Shown here one piece after another: positions 35,886 to 46,900 of a DNA stretch of 64,000 bases (position 1 is the first letter of the stretch; every line of letters begins with the position of its first letter). The stretch is taken from NCBI GenBank assembly GCA_022448265.1, contig JAKVCC010000011.1, positions 112,985 through 176,984 on the forward strand, written 5' to 3'. The stretch is from Pirellulales bacterium. GTDB taxonomy: Bacteria > Planctomycetota > Planctomycetia > Pirellulales > Lacipirellulaceae. The position numbers and the translations under genes are program-made. The notes below the pieces were generated by a model. That model was not told where the DNA came from, ran no database searches, and saw only the letters and a list, made by a program, of their open reading frames with translations.

Positions 35886-38357
35886 TCAGGCCAGGCGCAC
35901 CAAACGGCGCAAAAACCATTCGAGGCACAAGGCGCCGCAAATCACACCCAACAGCAATCGGTTGAGCCACAAGGTAAAAGTCTTGTCAGGAGTACCCTTC
36001 ACAGTCTCCAACTCAGTACGGCTAGGGATAAGCTGCCCAGCAGGGGGTAGCTCGCTATTGCCTTGCACAATCGCCTTCAAGTTGGCGTAATAACTTCCGC
36101 CCGAACGACTGGCAATCGCCGCGAGCAACATCTCATCACGACGGGTTTCGTCAAACTCCAAGTCCGGCACAACTACCTGAATACGTTTGGCCAGAGGATC
36201 CTCCAGCGAATTAGGAACAGGTAGCTCAATGCGATAGGAGCCTTCGCGCTTCGTAGTAAATTGGCCCAGGAAATTCCCTGGACGATCTTCGTCAGCGCGG
36301 AGAGGTACGCTTTGACTCGTGCCCTGCGGCCCCATGACGTGGGCGATCACCTGAGGCGCGATGACGGGCTCACGACTGGCGGTCATCAATTGTGCCCGCA
36401 CGTCGACCTCATCCCCGACCGAGTAGCGATCGCGTTGGACAAGCAGCCGCCCCTGAGATGAGCCGCGGAGTATTCTGCCCTGGCTGACATGGCGAATCAA
36501 ACTTGTGTAAAGCATTTCGAAATAACCAACATCCAGCATGCGCAATCGCCAGACCTCGCCGCTACCCATATAAAATACTCGACCACTCCCATAAAAGTGT
36601 TCGGCTAGGTAAACGGGCCGCTCGGCAGAAATCCCGGCTTCCGGGTCACTATAGCGACCCAACACGTGAGCACCCGGCTTGGGCCCTTTGACAGCATAGC
36701 AGCCAAACACGCCAGCAAACTCAGACCAAAGCGCGCGGCTGGCGCCTGACGTGCCTGCCAGCCAAAGATAGTTACACTCTTCGCCATCCCGTGAAAAATC
36801 GATGGGCCATGGTGTTTTCGAGCCGTAGAGACCATCGTCAAGAAGTGTTAATCGTTTTTGGAATTCGACTGGGTACAAGGCACGCAACGTGGAGTGTTCG
36901 GGGCTCTGCACCCAACTGGCCGTATGAATAGGCCCAGCAATCACGATCATTCCCCCCGCCTCTTCGGCCACCCACGACTCGAGCAGCTCCACTTGCTGCG
37001 CATCAAGTTGGGCCCAATCCGGATCAAACGCGACAATACAGTCGTAAGGATACAGGTCCTCCTTCGTACTTGGAAACGCATCAAGAATCTTGTCGGCGTC
37101 TTGAGAGATCCCTGGCTGGGCTGACTGCAAAAGCACATCGACTGTGGCGTATCGATCACGGTGTAATTGATTGCGCAAGAAGCGATAATCGCGCGCGGCA
37201 CCGCTAGCTAGAAGCATCACCCGCGACTGAGCCTCCACAACTTCGATTTCGACTTCACGGATATTGTCGGCCTCAACCTGGTCGTCGCTCGGAGCGCAAA
37301 TCTTGAGTTCCAGGTTCAATTCTCCGATCTCAGCTGGTTCGATCTCGAACTGCAATGGAAAAACCTGTTTATCACTATCAAAACTCAGCTCCTGCTCACC
37401 CATAATTACCGATCCACCTCGTCCTGTGGAGGATTCGCTGGCACGAAGCTCGACGTTGACGCTACGCCCTGCGAACCCGTCGGCTTGGACCAAAGCACGT
37501 ACAAGGGTTTTGTCATCGGGGTAGACACGTGCTGGAGCGCTAAGCTCTTGGATGCGCAAATTTCGACGCGAAGACGTGGAGCCCACTCCGACCGTATGCA
37601 AAGGAATCTTACGTTTCCCTGCAATCTCGGCGACCGTCAACGGTTGCACGCCGCTGTTCGACCCGCCGTCGGAAAAAAGAATCACTCCAGCGAGCGGACC
37701 GCCACCTTCTCCCAGGAGGACACCCTCCAAGGCATCACCGATACGTGTTGCTCCCCCCACCGGCTGCAACTTCTCAATCCAGGAATGGGCGTCAGCAGTT
37801 TTCCGCTCCTCTTCCTCGTGCGAATCGGCCGTACGACTGCGTTGCCATCGCCATATCCTATCAAGTTGCTGGTCGAAAACGGCCAACGCGACATCGTGCT
37901 GCCTGCGTAGGTCCTCGACCAGTGAGGAACGGGTGAGCGCGTGAACAATCGCTTCGGAGCGACTTACTTTTCCACCCTTCAGCAGCGTCTCGTCTTCCAC
38001 GGACATGCTTTGGCTGGTATCCACCAGAAGCAAAACCCGCGAGTCGGTAACCCTTCTATGATCCACCCGTTTGACCGGGCTGAGGAAGAACAAAAGAGTT
38101 CCCACCAGTGCCAATAATCGCAAGCCCGGCAGCAGCCAGGCCAGCAGGAGCGAAAGCTGCGCCCTCTCGCGGCGATAGAGGGCAACAACATAAAGAACCG
38201 TCGCGGCAAGAATGATGGCCACGGCAATCCAGAGCGTACGCGGGTCGTCAAAACGGGCCAGTCGACCCAGCTCGTACACAACCAGGTCGCGGACATCTCC
38301 CGCAGCCAATGGGATGCCGGGAATCAATACACTAGGTTGCGGCTGGAAACAGAGCAT
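35886..38357 (-). CDS. Membrane protein with VWA domain and glutamine-amidotransferase-like C-terminal part
   Basis: 823 residues. N-terminal helices RTLWIAVAIILAATVLYVVA and LLAWLLPGLRLLALVGTLLF are followed by a von Willebrand A domain with the metal site DTSQSMS near residue 113. Later comes a GATase1-like region (VAFDPDWAQLDAQQVELLES, MIVIAGPIHTASW) and a beta-rich tail, ending in a C-terminal helix LWLNRLLLGVICGALCLEWF. Proteins of this architecture occur beside BatA/DUF58/MoxR genes in many planctomycetes and are thought to sense or remodel the envelope. Start ATG immediately follows the TGA of the BatA gene. Confidence 0.78.
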   Translation of the reverse strand: MLCFQPQPSVLIPGIPLAAGDVRDLVVYELGRLARFDDPRTLWIAVAIILAATVLYVVALYRRERAQLSLLLAWLLPGLRLLALVGTLLFFLSPVKRVDHRRVTDSRVLLLVDTSQSMSVEDETLLKGGKVSRSEAIVHALTRSSLVEDLRRQHDVALAVFDQQLDRIWRWQRSRTADSHEEEERKTADAHSWIEKLQPVGGATRIGDALEGVLLGEGGGPLAGVILFSDGGSNSGVQPLTVAEIAGKRKIPLHTVGVGSTSSRRNLRIQELSAPARVYPDDKTLVRALVQADGFAGRSVNVELRASESSTGRGGSVIMGEQELSFDSDKQVFPLQFEIEPAEIGELNLELKICAPSDDQVEADNIREVEIEVVEAQSRVMLLASGAARDYRFLRNQLHRDRYATVDVLLQSAQPGISQDADKILDAFPSTKEDLYPYDCIVAFDPDWAQLDAQQVELLESWVAEEAGGMIVIAGPIHTASWVQSPEHSTLRALYPVEFQKRLTLLDDGLYGSKTPWPIDFSRDGEECNYLWLAGTSGASRALWSEFAGVFGCYAVKGPKPGAHVLGRYSDPEAGISAERPVYLAEHFYGSGRVFYMGSGEVWRLRMLDVGYFEMLYTSLIRHVSQGRILRGSSQGRLLVQRDRYSVGDEVDVRAQLMTASREPVIAPQVIAHVMGPQGTSQSVPLRADEDRPGNFLGQFTTKREGSYRIELPVPNSLEDPLAKRIQVVVPDLEFDETRRDEMLLAAIASRSGGSYYANLKAIVQGNSELPPAGQLIPSRTELETVKGTPDKTFTLWLNRLLLGVICGALCLEWFLRRLVRLA

Positions 38358-40583
38358 TCAGGCAGCGCTCTTGGTGGATGATGAGTGATAACTGGCTTGG
38401 TAGGCGAACCACTGCTCCACAATCAGGAGCAGCAGCAGCATCGCGATCAGGGTGTCCTGCAGCTGGTATCCTGCCAACGATGTATCCCCGACGCGCATAT
38501 CCGCCGCCAGTGAGAATTCATAGTCAATTCCCTCCAATCGCTGAGCCAATTGTGCGCGGTCCAAGTGATGCAAATCGCCTTCGCCAGCCGAAACATTCAC
38601 GGCCACCAGCCGCCGCTCGACCACTCCCCCTCGGGGCTGCAGTTCAAACTGCCAAACTCCGCTGACCTCCGTGCGGCCGGCATCCACATGATATTGGCCC
38701 CGCTCCGCCCGGGGTATGATAGTCGTTGCCTGTTTGCCAAAAGCTTGCGGCATTTGGACACGAACTTCCGGCTGGTAGTCGGCTTCGGCAACCTGCAAAA
38801 CCAAAGGGGTGCCCACCTCCTGGTCTCGCGACAGGCGTTGGGTCGAGGAAAGAAAGCCAATCAGCTCATTGGCATAGACAGGAAACGCTGGGTTGAGGCT
38901 CCAATTGCTCCACACGCCCAAATCAGATTCGCGAGGCGAAAGTTTGGAAAGCTGAGTGACAACTCGACCCTCGCCAAACTGGTGGTCCAAAATATAGGGT
39001 GCGCCATTGCGCAAAGTGGCCAGTATCTGCGTCGCTCCAGTTTTTGGCAGCCGCCATTGCGGATCGATGGCGTAATAGACATTGACCGCGACCACCTCCA
39101 AAAAAGTGTTTCTCCGCCCACCAAAAACACGAAAGAGGCGGTGGTCACTTACCTGAACGTCCGGAGTCTCTGCCTCGCTTTCGCTCAACATTTGGGTCGG
39201 CACGTCGAGCGGCACCGGCAACATACCGGCTCCGTCGCGATACAACTGTGCGTTGTAGAAGGGTCGCTGGACTTGCGGACCGAGAAACAAGGCCAACCCA
39301 CCTCCCTGCTGGACATACTCCTCCAAGGCCACGACCTCGGGGCGATCCAGGCGGGCCACATCGAGCAGGCAAATCGCCGCGAAGTGGCTCAGTTTTTCGT
39401 GCTGGCGCAAAAACTGCGGCTGCTCGACCTGGGGGTTCCAGCCGGGCTTACTCGAACCGCCCGGACTGAGCGCAGTACGCAAATAAAAACCATCGTCGCC
39501 CTGGCGCGAACCGTCAATGATCAAGACGGGGAATTCGCCGGGCACCTCACAGGCAAAATAGCGCACATTGTCTACTTCGATAGAATCAGTATCCAAAGAA
39601 GCCGTTAACTGATAACTTCCAGCGCTGGGAAACGTTGTGCGAAAGCGCCTGGTGATTTCTTTCCCCGGCTCAATTTCTTCAAACTGCACAGCCGGCAAAC
39701 GATGTCCGTCTTGCGCAACTCCGGCCACGATGCCCACAGCCGACTGGTCCCCGTAATTAGTCACCGACAGCTCCATCCAGGTTTCCACGCCGGCAGCGCG
39801 GACACCCGATTCAGGCGCCAATCGCGTAATCGCCAGATTGGGCCTGCTTTGATCGACGCACTGAATCACGTGCAATTGATCCACCTGTTTACGAAGTCGC
39901 CCCATCGCCTGCTCGATTTCCGTCTCGCGCCGCCACTGCGGGCGCCGGTAATCGGATATGAGATAAACGATCCGCGTCTCATCTTCTGCTGCCTCGGGCA
40001 GCCCCAGCACCGCCTGGATTGCCTCCAGGGGGCCAGCGTCCGTTTCGGTCGCCTGCATTTCCATCAGCTCCTCGGCGACCTCGGCGAACCGCCTGCGGTC
40101 CAAAGTCTGGGCAAACTGCTCCGTCTGTCCTCCCGTAGAGAGCTCCGCGGCCTGCGAAAATCGCAGCAGCGTAAGCTGTTGGCTGCCCGCGCGGCTCGTT
40201 GCCTGATCCAGCAATACAGTCACAGCCCGCTTAGCTTCGGCCAAGGCAGTGGTTTGGTCCCAGCGGTCGGACATCGAATAGCTGTCGTCAAGCAAAACTA
40301 GGTGATGGGTTATCCCTTTGCCAAAAAATCGCCCCCAATCGGACTGCAACACAGGACCAGCCAACATCATCACCACCGCTGCGATGGCTGCGGTACGAAA
40401 CAGTAGCAACAACAATTGGCGCAACATGATCCATTTCTTATTCCGTTTCTGACTTTCAAGCAGAAAATCCATTGCGGCCCATTGCACACGACGACGCCGG
40501 CGCAGGTTAATCAAATGGATCAGCAGCGGCAGACCGACCAACGGCAAGCCAGCCACTAACAGCGATTGAAACAGAAATGTCAC
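38358..40583 (-). CDS. BatA-like membrane protein with VWA domain
   Basis: 741 residues. The N-terminal BatA signature is clear: LVGLPLLIHLINLRRRRRVQ then WAAMDFLLESQKRNKKWI and a second helix AAIAAVVMMLAGP. The VWA metal site is LLDDSYSMSDRW near residue 98. The middle holds CARDB-like beta repeats (LSVTNYGDQSAVGIVAG) and a GATase-like part, and a C-terminal transmembrane helix TLIAMLLLLLIVEQWFAYQ closes the protein. Sits 23 bases after the DUF58 gene and directly precedes the second VWA protein. With MoxR and DUF58 it forms the classic MoxR-DUF58-BatA module, in which a AAA+ ATPase is believed to load metal or fold VWA clients. Confidence 0.86.
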   Translation of the reverse strand: MTFLFQSLLVAGLPLVGLPLLIHLINLRRRRRVQWAAMDFLLESQKRNKKWIMLRQLLLLLFRTAAIAAVVMMLAGPVLQSDWGRFFGKGITHHLVLLDDSYSMSDRWDQTTALAEAKRAVTVLLDQATSRAGSQQLTLLRFSQAAELSTGGQTEQFAQTLDRRRFAEVAEELMEMQATETDAGPLEAIQAVLGLPEAAEDETRIVYLISDYRRPQWRRETEIEQAMGRLRKQVDQLHVIQCVDQSRPNLAITRLAPESGVRAAGVETWMELSVTNYGDQSAVGIVAGVAQDGHRLPAVQFEEIEPGKEITRRFRTTFPSAGSYQLTASLDTDSIEVDNVRYFACEVPGEFPVLIIDGSRQGDDGFYLRTALSPGGSSKPGWNPQVEQPQFLRQHEKLSHFAAICLLDVARLDRPEVVALEEYVQQGGGLALFLGPQVQRPFYNAQLYRDGAGMLPVPLDVPTQMLSESEAETPDVQVSDHRLFRVFGGRRNTFLEVVAVNVYYAIDPQWRLPKTGATQILATLRNGAPYILDHQFGEGRVVTQLSKLSPRESDLGVWSNWSLNPAFPVYANELIGFLSSTQRLSRDQEVGTPLVLQVAEADYQPEVRVQMPQAFGKQATTIIPRAERGQYHVDAGRTEVSGVWQFELQPRGGVVERRLVAVNVSAGEGDLHHLDRAQLAQRLEGIDYEFSLAADMRVGDTSLAGYQLQDTLIAMLLLLLIVEQWFAYQASYHSSSTKSAA

Positions 40584-40606
40584 TTACCAATGCTCCACAT
40601 GCGGGC

Positions 40607-41512
40607 TCAATGCATTCCCGCCCTTGACATTCGGCGACACAGAAAGGCTGCCAAAGCAGCATCGAGGGAATCCCCGGTGCGAATCAGCGCATAATCGATG
40701 GCATCGCGAGCGCAGCCACGACGGAGTGTCGTCAGAAACTGTTCCAACGATGAGAGATAGCCCTCTCGAAGCGCCTTGGGATTACAGGCAAGGTGTCTGG
40801 GGATTTCCAGCCCTTCAAAACGAGTGGGGCCCTCAAACGGAAAGTCCAGTTCATCATCGTCGAGCACATGCAACACCAGTACGTCGTGCCCCCGTTGTCG
40901 CAGCAATCTCAGTCCTCGCAACGTCGATTCGACGCCCGTGAGCAGGTCAGAGATCACAACCATCATGCCCCGACGGGGGCTGCCTTCGGCGATCTTCTGC
41001 AGAATCGCCCCGGCGTCGGTCTTGTTTTTCGGCTGACTGGCGTCGAGACAACGAATAATCGACTGGAGAGCCGTCCTCACATTCCTCATGGGTGTACGCG
41101 CCCGAACGGTATCATCAAATGCGAGAGCCGCAACTGAGTCATGCTGCTTCAGCAGCAAATAGGCGAGGCTGGTGGCGACCGTGGCGGCGTATTCATACTT
41201 ATTCAGCGGCCCCGACCCGTATTGCATACTGGCTGAAACATCGACCAGCAGCGTACAGCGCATGTTCGTATCTTCTTCGAACTGTTTGACATAGTGTCGA
41301 TCCTGTTTCGCCCATACCTTCCAATCCACATGTCGCAAGTCGTCGCCCTGAGCGTACTGCCGATGCTGAAGAAACTCGACCGATTGACCGAAATAGGGAC
41401 TGCGGTGCATACCGCTCAGCAATCCCTCGACAATGTACCGGGCGCGCAACTCCAGACGGCCAATCCTCCGAATTGCCTCAGGATGCAAAAATTGCTTGGA
41501 AGCGGGCATCAT
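40607..41512 (-). CDS. DUF58 (VWA-like) protein of the MoxR module
   Basis: About 301 residues if started at the ATG pair at 41512/41509; the open frame extends to 41569. Typical DUF58 motif: [20 protein letters not shown] followed by VKQFEEDT and a MIDAS-like [10 protein letters not shown], then [12 protein letters not shown]. The gene overlaps the end of moxR by about 35 bases, a common arrangement that couples their translation. DUF58 proteins are putative clients or adaptors of MoxR; the substrate is unknown. Cytosolic, no membrane segment. The C-terminus ends with a Cys/Arg-rich tail ([14 protein letters not shown]). Confidence 0.88.
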   Translation of the reverse strand: MMPASKQFLHPEAIRRIGRLELRARYIVEGLLSGMHRSPYFGQSVEFLQHRQYAQGDDLRHVDWKVWAKQDRHYVKQFEEDTNMRCTLLVDVSASMQYGSGPLNKYEYAATVATSLAYLLLKQHDSVAALAFDDTVRARTPMRNVRTALQSIIRCLDASQPKNKTDAGAILQKIAEGSPRRGMMVVISDLLTGVESTLRGLRLLRQRGHDVLVLHVLDDDELDFPFEGPTRFEGLEIPRHLACNPKALREGYLSSLEQFLTTLRRGCARDAIDYALIRTGDSLDAALAAFLCRRMSRAGMH

Positions 41513-42653
41513 TTGCCAACTCATCCTCCTGTGCTGGCGTGGACTCGAGCAAAGAATCGATGATGTCATCGGAGGTCATGCCATCGCTTTCCGCGGCAAA
41601 ATTGACAACGATGCGATGTCGCAAAACGGGTTTGGCAAGCGCCTGAATGTCTTCGACCGTGACGTGCGAGCGATGATGCATGAGCGCGCGTGCCTTCGCC
41701 CCAACAATCAGGTACTGAACTGCGCGTGGGCCCGCCCCCCAAGCCAGATTCTTGCTCGCCATTTCGGGCACATTACCTTCGCCCACACGGGTTTGTCGTA
41801 CAATCGACAAGGTATACCGAATCAGATGATTGCTAACGGGAACATCTCGCACCAAGTTTTGCAGGCCAATAATTTCTTCCGGGGCCACCACCGGCTCGAT
41901 AGAATCGACCACATTGACTGTTGTACGTCGGGCTACTTCAAACTCCTCGTCAAAACTGGGATAGGTCACCAGCACTTTGAACATAAAGCGATCTTGCTGC
42001 GCCTCAGGAAGTGCATACGTCCCTTCCTGTTCGATCGGGTTTTGGGTTGCCAGCACAAAAAACGGATCGGACAGTTGATGCCTCACCCGCCCCACGGTAA
42101 CTTGCCGCTCTTGCATAGCTTCCAGCAGGGCCGCCTGTGTCTTGGGAGGCGTTCGATTGATTTCGTCGGCCAGGACGACGTGCGAGAAAAGGGGGCCTTC
42201 CAGGAAACGCATTTCGCGGTGCCCGCTCGCCCGGTTCTCCTCGATAATATCCGTACCAGTAATGTCGGCGGGCATCAAATCAGGGGTGAATTGGATACGA
42301 CTGAACGAAAGATTCAGCGTACGGGCCAGCGTGCTAATGAGTAATGTTTTGGCGAGTCCCGGCACGCCCTCCAACATGCAATGGCCACGGCTCAACAAGC
42401 TGATCAACAATTGATCGATTACCTCATCTTGTCCCACGATGACTTGGCGCAACTGCGCACGAATGCCGTCTACTGCGGCCGTCAGACGAGCAATCACCTG
42501 CTCGCCGTGCGCCGAATCGTCCGACACGGTCCTGTCCTCGGAATCCTTCATACGGGTATACCCTTCATTGGCTTTTGAGCGGGTCCAGAATCGATCTGCG
42601 TTCCTCCGAAAGACTTGCGGCCCTTCGCCCAGGTCTTCCTGGGTATTCTGCAT
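41478..42653 (-). CDS. MoxR-family AAA+ ATPase
   Basis: 391 residues (the ATG at 42551 is an equally plausible start, giving 357). Walker [11 protein letters not shown], Walker [21 protein letters not shown], sensor 1 [20 protein letters not shown], and the arginine-finger region RFMFKV are all visible, with the MoxR lid around [18 protein letters not shown]. MoxR ATPases act as chaperones for VWA proteins; the downstream DUF58 and BatA genes fit that. The name derives from methanol oxidation genes in other bacteria, but here the module belongs to the envelope operon, not to the PQQ operon 7 kb away. Confidence 0.9.
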   Translation of the reverse strand: MQNTQEDLGEGPQVFRRNADRFWTRSKANEGYTRMKDSEDRTVSDDSAHGEQVIARLTAAVDGIRAQLRQVIVGQDEVIDQLLISLLSRGHCMLEGVPGLAKTLLISTLARTLNLSFSRIQFTPDLMPADITGTDIIEENRASGHREMRFLEGPLFSHVVLADEINRTPPKTQAALLEAMQERQVTVGRVRHQLSDPFFVLATQNPIEQEGTYALPEAQQDRFMFKVLVTYPSFDEEFEVARRTTVNVVDSIEPVVAPEEIIGLQNLVRDVPVSNHLIRYTLSIVRQTRVGEGNVPEMASKNLAWGAGPRAVQYLIVGAKARALMHHRSHVTVEDIQALAKPVLRHRIVVNFAAESDGMTSDDIIDSLLESTPAQEDELANDARFQAIFAS

Positions 42654-42794
42654 TTGCTGTGTTTTCTGTCATGACTGTGTTTACCAAATCCTGACCCGAA
42701 GTTGGCGTTCGGAGTCCACTCGCCGCCGTCCCGATCACGGATATTCCAGTCCACGGTGCCCCCTGTCATCGCTACCCCAACCACTGTGCAACAG

Positions 42795-43880
42795 TCACCG
42801 CTGGTAGATTGGCAGGTACGCATTTTTCAGTTGAAGGATAATCAGATTCAGCGAAGTCGTGTAGACCGGTCCAATGAAACCTCCTTTCCATAGTGACACG
42901 GTTGTGTCGCCAATTCGTATGGATTCGGCCTCAGAGAGAATCCGTTTACGAATCTCCTTATAATAATCCGCCCAGAATGCGCCGCCTTCTCGGTATTTCA
43001 CCTGTGCATAGTAGAAATGCGCGTAATGCCAATGACCAAAGCTATTGCGGTTCGATGGCTTGAGTTGAGCATTGCAGTACTCCTTCATCTTGGGCACATA
43101 CTTATCGTCATATTCGCCCGCATTGTAAAGGCAGGCGATAGCCGCAGCCGTAATCGCCGGCCGGCTTCCTCCACCCTTGGTACTGTACTGAACACCGCCA
43201 TCTTTCTTGTCGGTGCACTTATGAATATAGCCAATCGCTTTATCGATAATTTCCGCGGGAACTGGAACACCCGCATTGCGGCAGCCTCGCAAACCCTGCA
43301 CCTGGGTTATTGTTGTTGAACCTTCGTCGAAGCCATTGCCGTCTTTGGCACTCACATAACCCCAACCACCGGCATGCGTTTGTGCGCGACCGGTAAACTC
43401 CACCGCCCTGGTGAGCACGTCCAGCAACTCCTGGCGTCGGTCCAGATCTTCTTCCTCGCCCAGCACCTGAGAAAGAAACAACATGGCGAAGCCATGCCCG
43501 TACGTATAGCGCTCGTCTTCGACGTCGCCAATCAGGCCATTAGCCCGGCTGCGGCGCGTCAGAAAATCGACCGCGCGGCGGACATTTTCGGCGTACTTCC
43601 CTTGGGTTGTGGTCGACCCTTCGCACAAAAAGGACATCCCCGCCAGCGAAGTCATCGCTGCAGGGTAGCGCCCCTGGGCAGTCCAATGCCCCAGCTTATG
43701 TTGCTGGTAGGCAAGCCAATCCAGACCCTGACTCACAATCCGCGTGACCTGCAGATCAGCAGGCGCAGCAAGCGACCGATTTGCGGCGCCAAGCCCAACG
43801 GTCAGGCACACGACCGGGGCTAACATTACCAATCGGCTGCAGGAAGTACGATTAAGCCCTGGCAATCTCAAAAGGAACAT
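42795..43880 (-). CDS. Secreted prenyltransferase/squalene-oxidase-repeat protein
   Basis: About 361 residues from the ATG at 43880; an in-frame TTG at 43931 lies before it. Signal peptide VMLAPVVCLTVGLGAANRSL with cleavage near AAPAD. The mature part is an alpha-toroid of repeated helices with the pattern G-G-W-G-Y (AGGWGYVSAKDGNGFD) and HGFAMLFLSQVLGE, and a C-terminal GGFIGPVYTTSLNLIILQL. Terpene-cyclase acid DxDD-type motifs are not evident, so it is more likely a binding or non-cyclase member of the family. Such proteins are common in planctomycete secretomes. It directly follows the giant propeller protein (end 43921). Confidence 0.8.
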   Translation of the reverse strand: MFLLRLPGLNRTSCSRLVMLAPVVCLTVGLGAANRSLAAPADLQVTRIVSQGLDWLAYQQHKLGHWTAQGRYPAAMTSLAGMSFLCEGSTTTQGKYAENVRRAVDFLTRRSRANGLIGDVEDERYTYGHGFAMLFLSQVLGEEEDLDRRQELLDVLTRAVEFTGRAQTHAGGWGYVSAKDGNGFDEGSTTITQVQGLRGCRNAGVPVPAEIIDKAIGYIHKCTDKKDGGVQYSTKGGGSRPAITAAAIACLYNAGEYDDKYVPKMKEYCNAQLKPSNRNSFGHWHYAHFYYAQVKYREGGAFWADYYKEIRKRILSEAESIRIGDTTVSLWKGGFIGPVYTTSLNLIILQLKNAYLPIYQR

Positions 43881-43920
43881 CCTCACTTGGACCTGCTTGA
43901 ACAAGGTGCCAACCGAACAG

Positions 43921-46900
43921 CTAAAACCCAAAGATTTTTTGGCCGATACCCATCAGCCCGTTGCCGGCGCGTTCTTCCATTCTGTTCACCTCTTGCAACA
44001 CCGGGGGTTCCGGCGGACGATTGCGCCCCGTAAATTTCAGGCGGATTTCTTTCCTCAGCATTTCGACGACGACCTCGTCCGCACCCAAAGTGTCCGCATG
44101 CAGAATTAAATGATTGCCGGAAGCTTCCAAATCATCCTTCATATAGAGCAAGCGGCCCGACGCTTTTTCGATCAGCAACAAACGCATCTCTTGCTCGGTG
44201 CCCCGGTTGGTTTGACGGGGAATGTTTCCCGCAAAGGCGATCACCGGAAGATCGACTGGCTGACAGAGGATCAGGGCCCGGTGTTCCACTGTTGCGGGCG
44301 GGGCGAACGCCGAGCGCCCGGTCGCGCGATCGAACACGTAAATATGACCGGTAAAGGACAAATAGTCGAGCGGATTGAGGAGAGACACTCGATGGGTCGG
44401 TTTGGACGCCCCCTGGGTCAACTGAACGGCCAATACAAAGTGGTCGGACCCCGCATACAAATGAATGGCTTGCAAGTCCACAACCTCATTGCCACCCGTT
44501 TTCCTTATCGGTTCATCCAGCAGAAGGTTGCCCGTTTCGGCATCCACGACCACGCATCGGCCTAATTCATCTGCAATTGCGACAAAGCGCGACATCGCAA
44601 TATCAACTTGCGAAGACGGGTCCACGATGTGTTTCCAGGCCACCTCTCCCGTGGAAGCATCCAACGAAGAAAGCTCGAAGTGTCGGTTCGCCAGCCTGCG
44701 CCACCGAATGATGTGGTGCCCTCGACTAGCCAGACGCTCACGCCAGACGGGGACGGCAACTTCTTTCAGCAACCTTCCATCCGCAGTACTCAAGACCAGG
44801 GCTCTCGTTGAGTCTCGCTCCACCGCAAACACAAACTCGTGGTCGCCAAAAAGATCGCAGCCCGCTGGCATGTCGGAACGCTGCCATAACAGCTCCCCCG
44901 TCAGCGGATCAACACAAAAAAGGCGCGATTGATCTTGCATGACACAACTGTCGTGCGTAACCGGCCCGATAACTCCAATCCAACGCCCATTCCGCTCAGC
45001 CCTGGGTGGCCGCTTCGAGCCGGGCCTTTCCTGCTGGCGACGACTCTGCCTGTTCATGACCAAATACTCTTGCCGTTGCTCTAGGTTGCTCACGGCCTGC
45101 TTTTGCCACAGTAGTTTAGGGGCTGATTCACCCTCCGAGGGAAGCGTATCGAAAGCATAGAACTGTTGGCCTGATGACAGCAAAAGCAAATTGCCGTGCG
45201 AAACTCCATACGCCGTCGCCGGGGCGCTGATACGCCTGCCGTTGGGTGGTCGTAGTTGCGCTCGAAAAAACTCATTCCCCTGTCGATCTCGAACGCGCAC
45301 TTCACCGCTGCTGTGCGCTTGGAACACGTTGCAATATCCGAGCACCTCGTCACTGCGCTCCAATTGAACCTCAAAAAAAGAGGAACGGGCGCTACGAGTG
45401 GTGCGCCCCTGCTTGGGATCGCCGGCAGTATCCGCTTCAACCTGACCATAGGGCCAATCCAATCCTCCTCGGTCCGAAATTGCGGCCGAACCATTAGGGC
45501 GCCTCCTCGATCCCAGAGGTCCTGATTCATTACCCCTCGATTCACCGCCTCCGCCTTCTCGCGTGCCCCATTCCCCCAAGCATTGCTTCCCCGTCTTGCC
45601 GTCGAGGCACTCCTGATCGGCCAGAGAGGTCGCCAACTGCCGGTCATACGAAGCGGCCAAACTGGGCACGTCCGCCCGATGCAACAGCCTGGAACACCGG
45701 GCAACCGCTTCGGCACGGACAGCCGAGTCCCGTGAAGTCGTCAAGTACACCAGCAGTTGCTGGGCCGCCAGCAGATTGCCCTCGGCGGCATGGCGGGCGG
45801 CAACATCAAGGCCCATGGGCGCGCAAATCTCAAGTGCCCCAAAACACCGAAAGAGCCGATCAACATTATTTCGGTCAGCGTCTCCCGCAATCCCTGCGAT
45901 GGCCTCTTCGAGCCGACTTGACATCTCCGCTCGCTGAGAGCCATTGGCCTGCGCCCAGATAGCAGCCACTTGCGCTCGAATCCAACGCGACAACTTGGCC
46001 TGGTGATGCGGGCCCAGAGACACCGAAGTCGAGGCAGAGTCCACCGATAATGCCATGCGATAGCAAACGTCGAATGCATCCACGATGTCTCCTATTTCAA
46101 GGAGCCCTCGTGCTTGTAAACGTAACAGGGCGAGCCGATCCTTTTCCGACGAACTTTGAATTTCCTCGAGCAGCGGCAGGCGATCTCTATACTTGGCATA
46201 GTTTTCATTCAATGCCGCCCGCAAGCACTCGCCGAGTACCTCGCGTGTCTGCACGTCGTCAGGCTCCGAGGCGTATGCTTGTTCCACCAACTCAATCGCC
46301 TCGGCCAATTGGTTGTCGTTTAGGGCCATTTCGCCCAACGTACGCAGCGCTTCATGATCGTTGGGATTGATCTCGCGTCTGCGCAGCGACTGCTCGCGTA
46401 GCACCTCCAGTTGACCAAAGCGGTTGAGGAATGCCCCGCCCTGTGAAAGCACCGTGCCACGGTGACAAACTAGGTTTCCTAGCGGTGTACGGTCCCGCGA
46501 TTGGGCTCGGGCAACCACGGCCCCTTCCTGTACATCGATGGCAACGACTTCCGCCGAAGACAGCGGAACATAGTATTTGCCCTTGCTAAGGAACCCTCGT
46601 CCCGAGGGATAGCTGTCCACGGGAAAATCAAGGCGACCCTTTGTCCATGCGGACTTGCCGTCGTCCAGGCGAAGTGCACGGACCCCTTTTTGGTCGACGA
46701 CTACGACATGGTTCTCATCCACCCCGGCAAGCAGCAAGCCTTGCCGGCGCGGCTGCCGCCACTGCAGGGCCCCGGTGGCCAGATCGAGGCAATGCAATTT
46801 CTCAGACCCTGGTGGCGAAAGCAGGATCCGCCCGTCTGCGATCGTCGCGGTTGCATCGATCCATTGGCTTCGCCCCGTGCTGCGCCCCCTGCTGCGAGCT

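Noticed and set aside
41478..42653. MoxR as evidence for a methanol dehydrogenase gene cluster
   Set aside because: The name suggests methanol oxidation, but the gene is embedded in the DUF58/BatA/VWA envelope operon on the opposite strand and 7 kb from the xoxF operon.
42795..43880. Squalene-hopene cyclase
   Set aside because: Repeat helices fit the superfamily, yet no DxDD-type acid motif is visible and the protein has a signal peptide and is too short.
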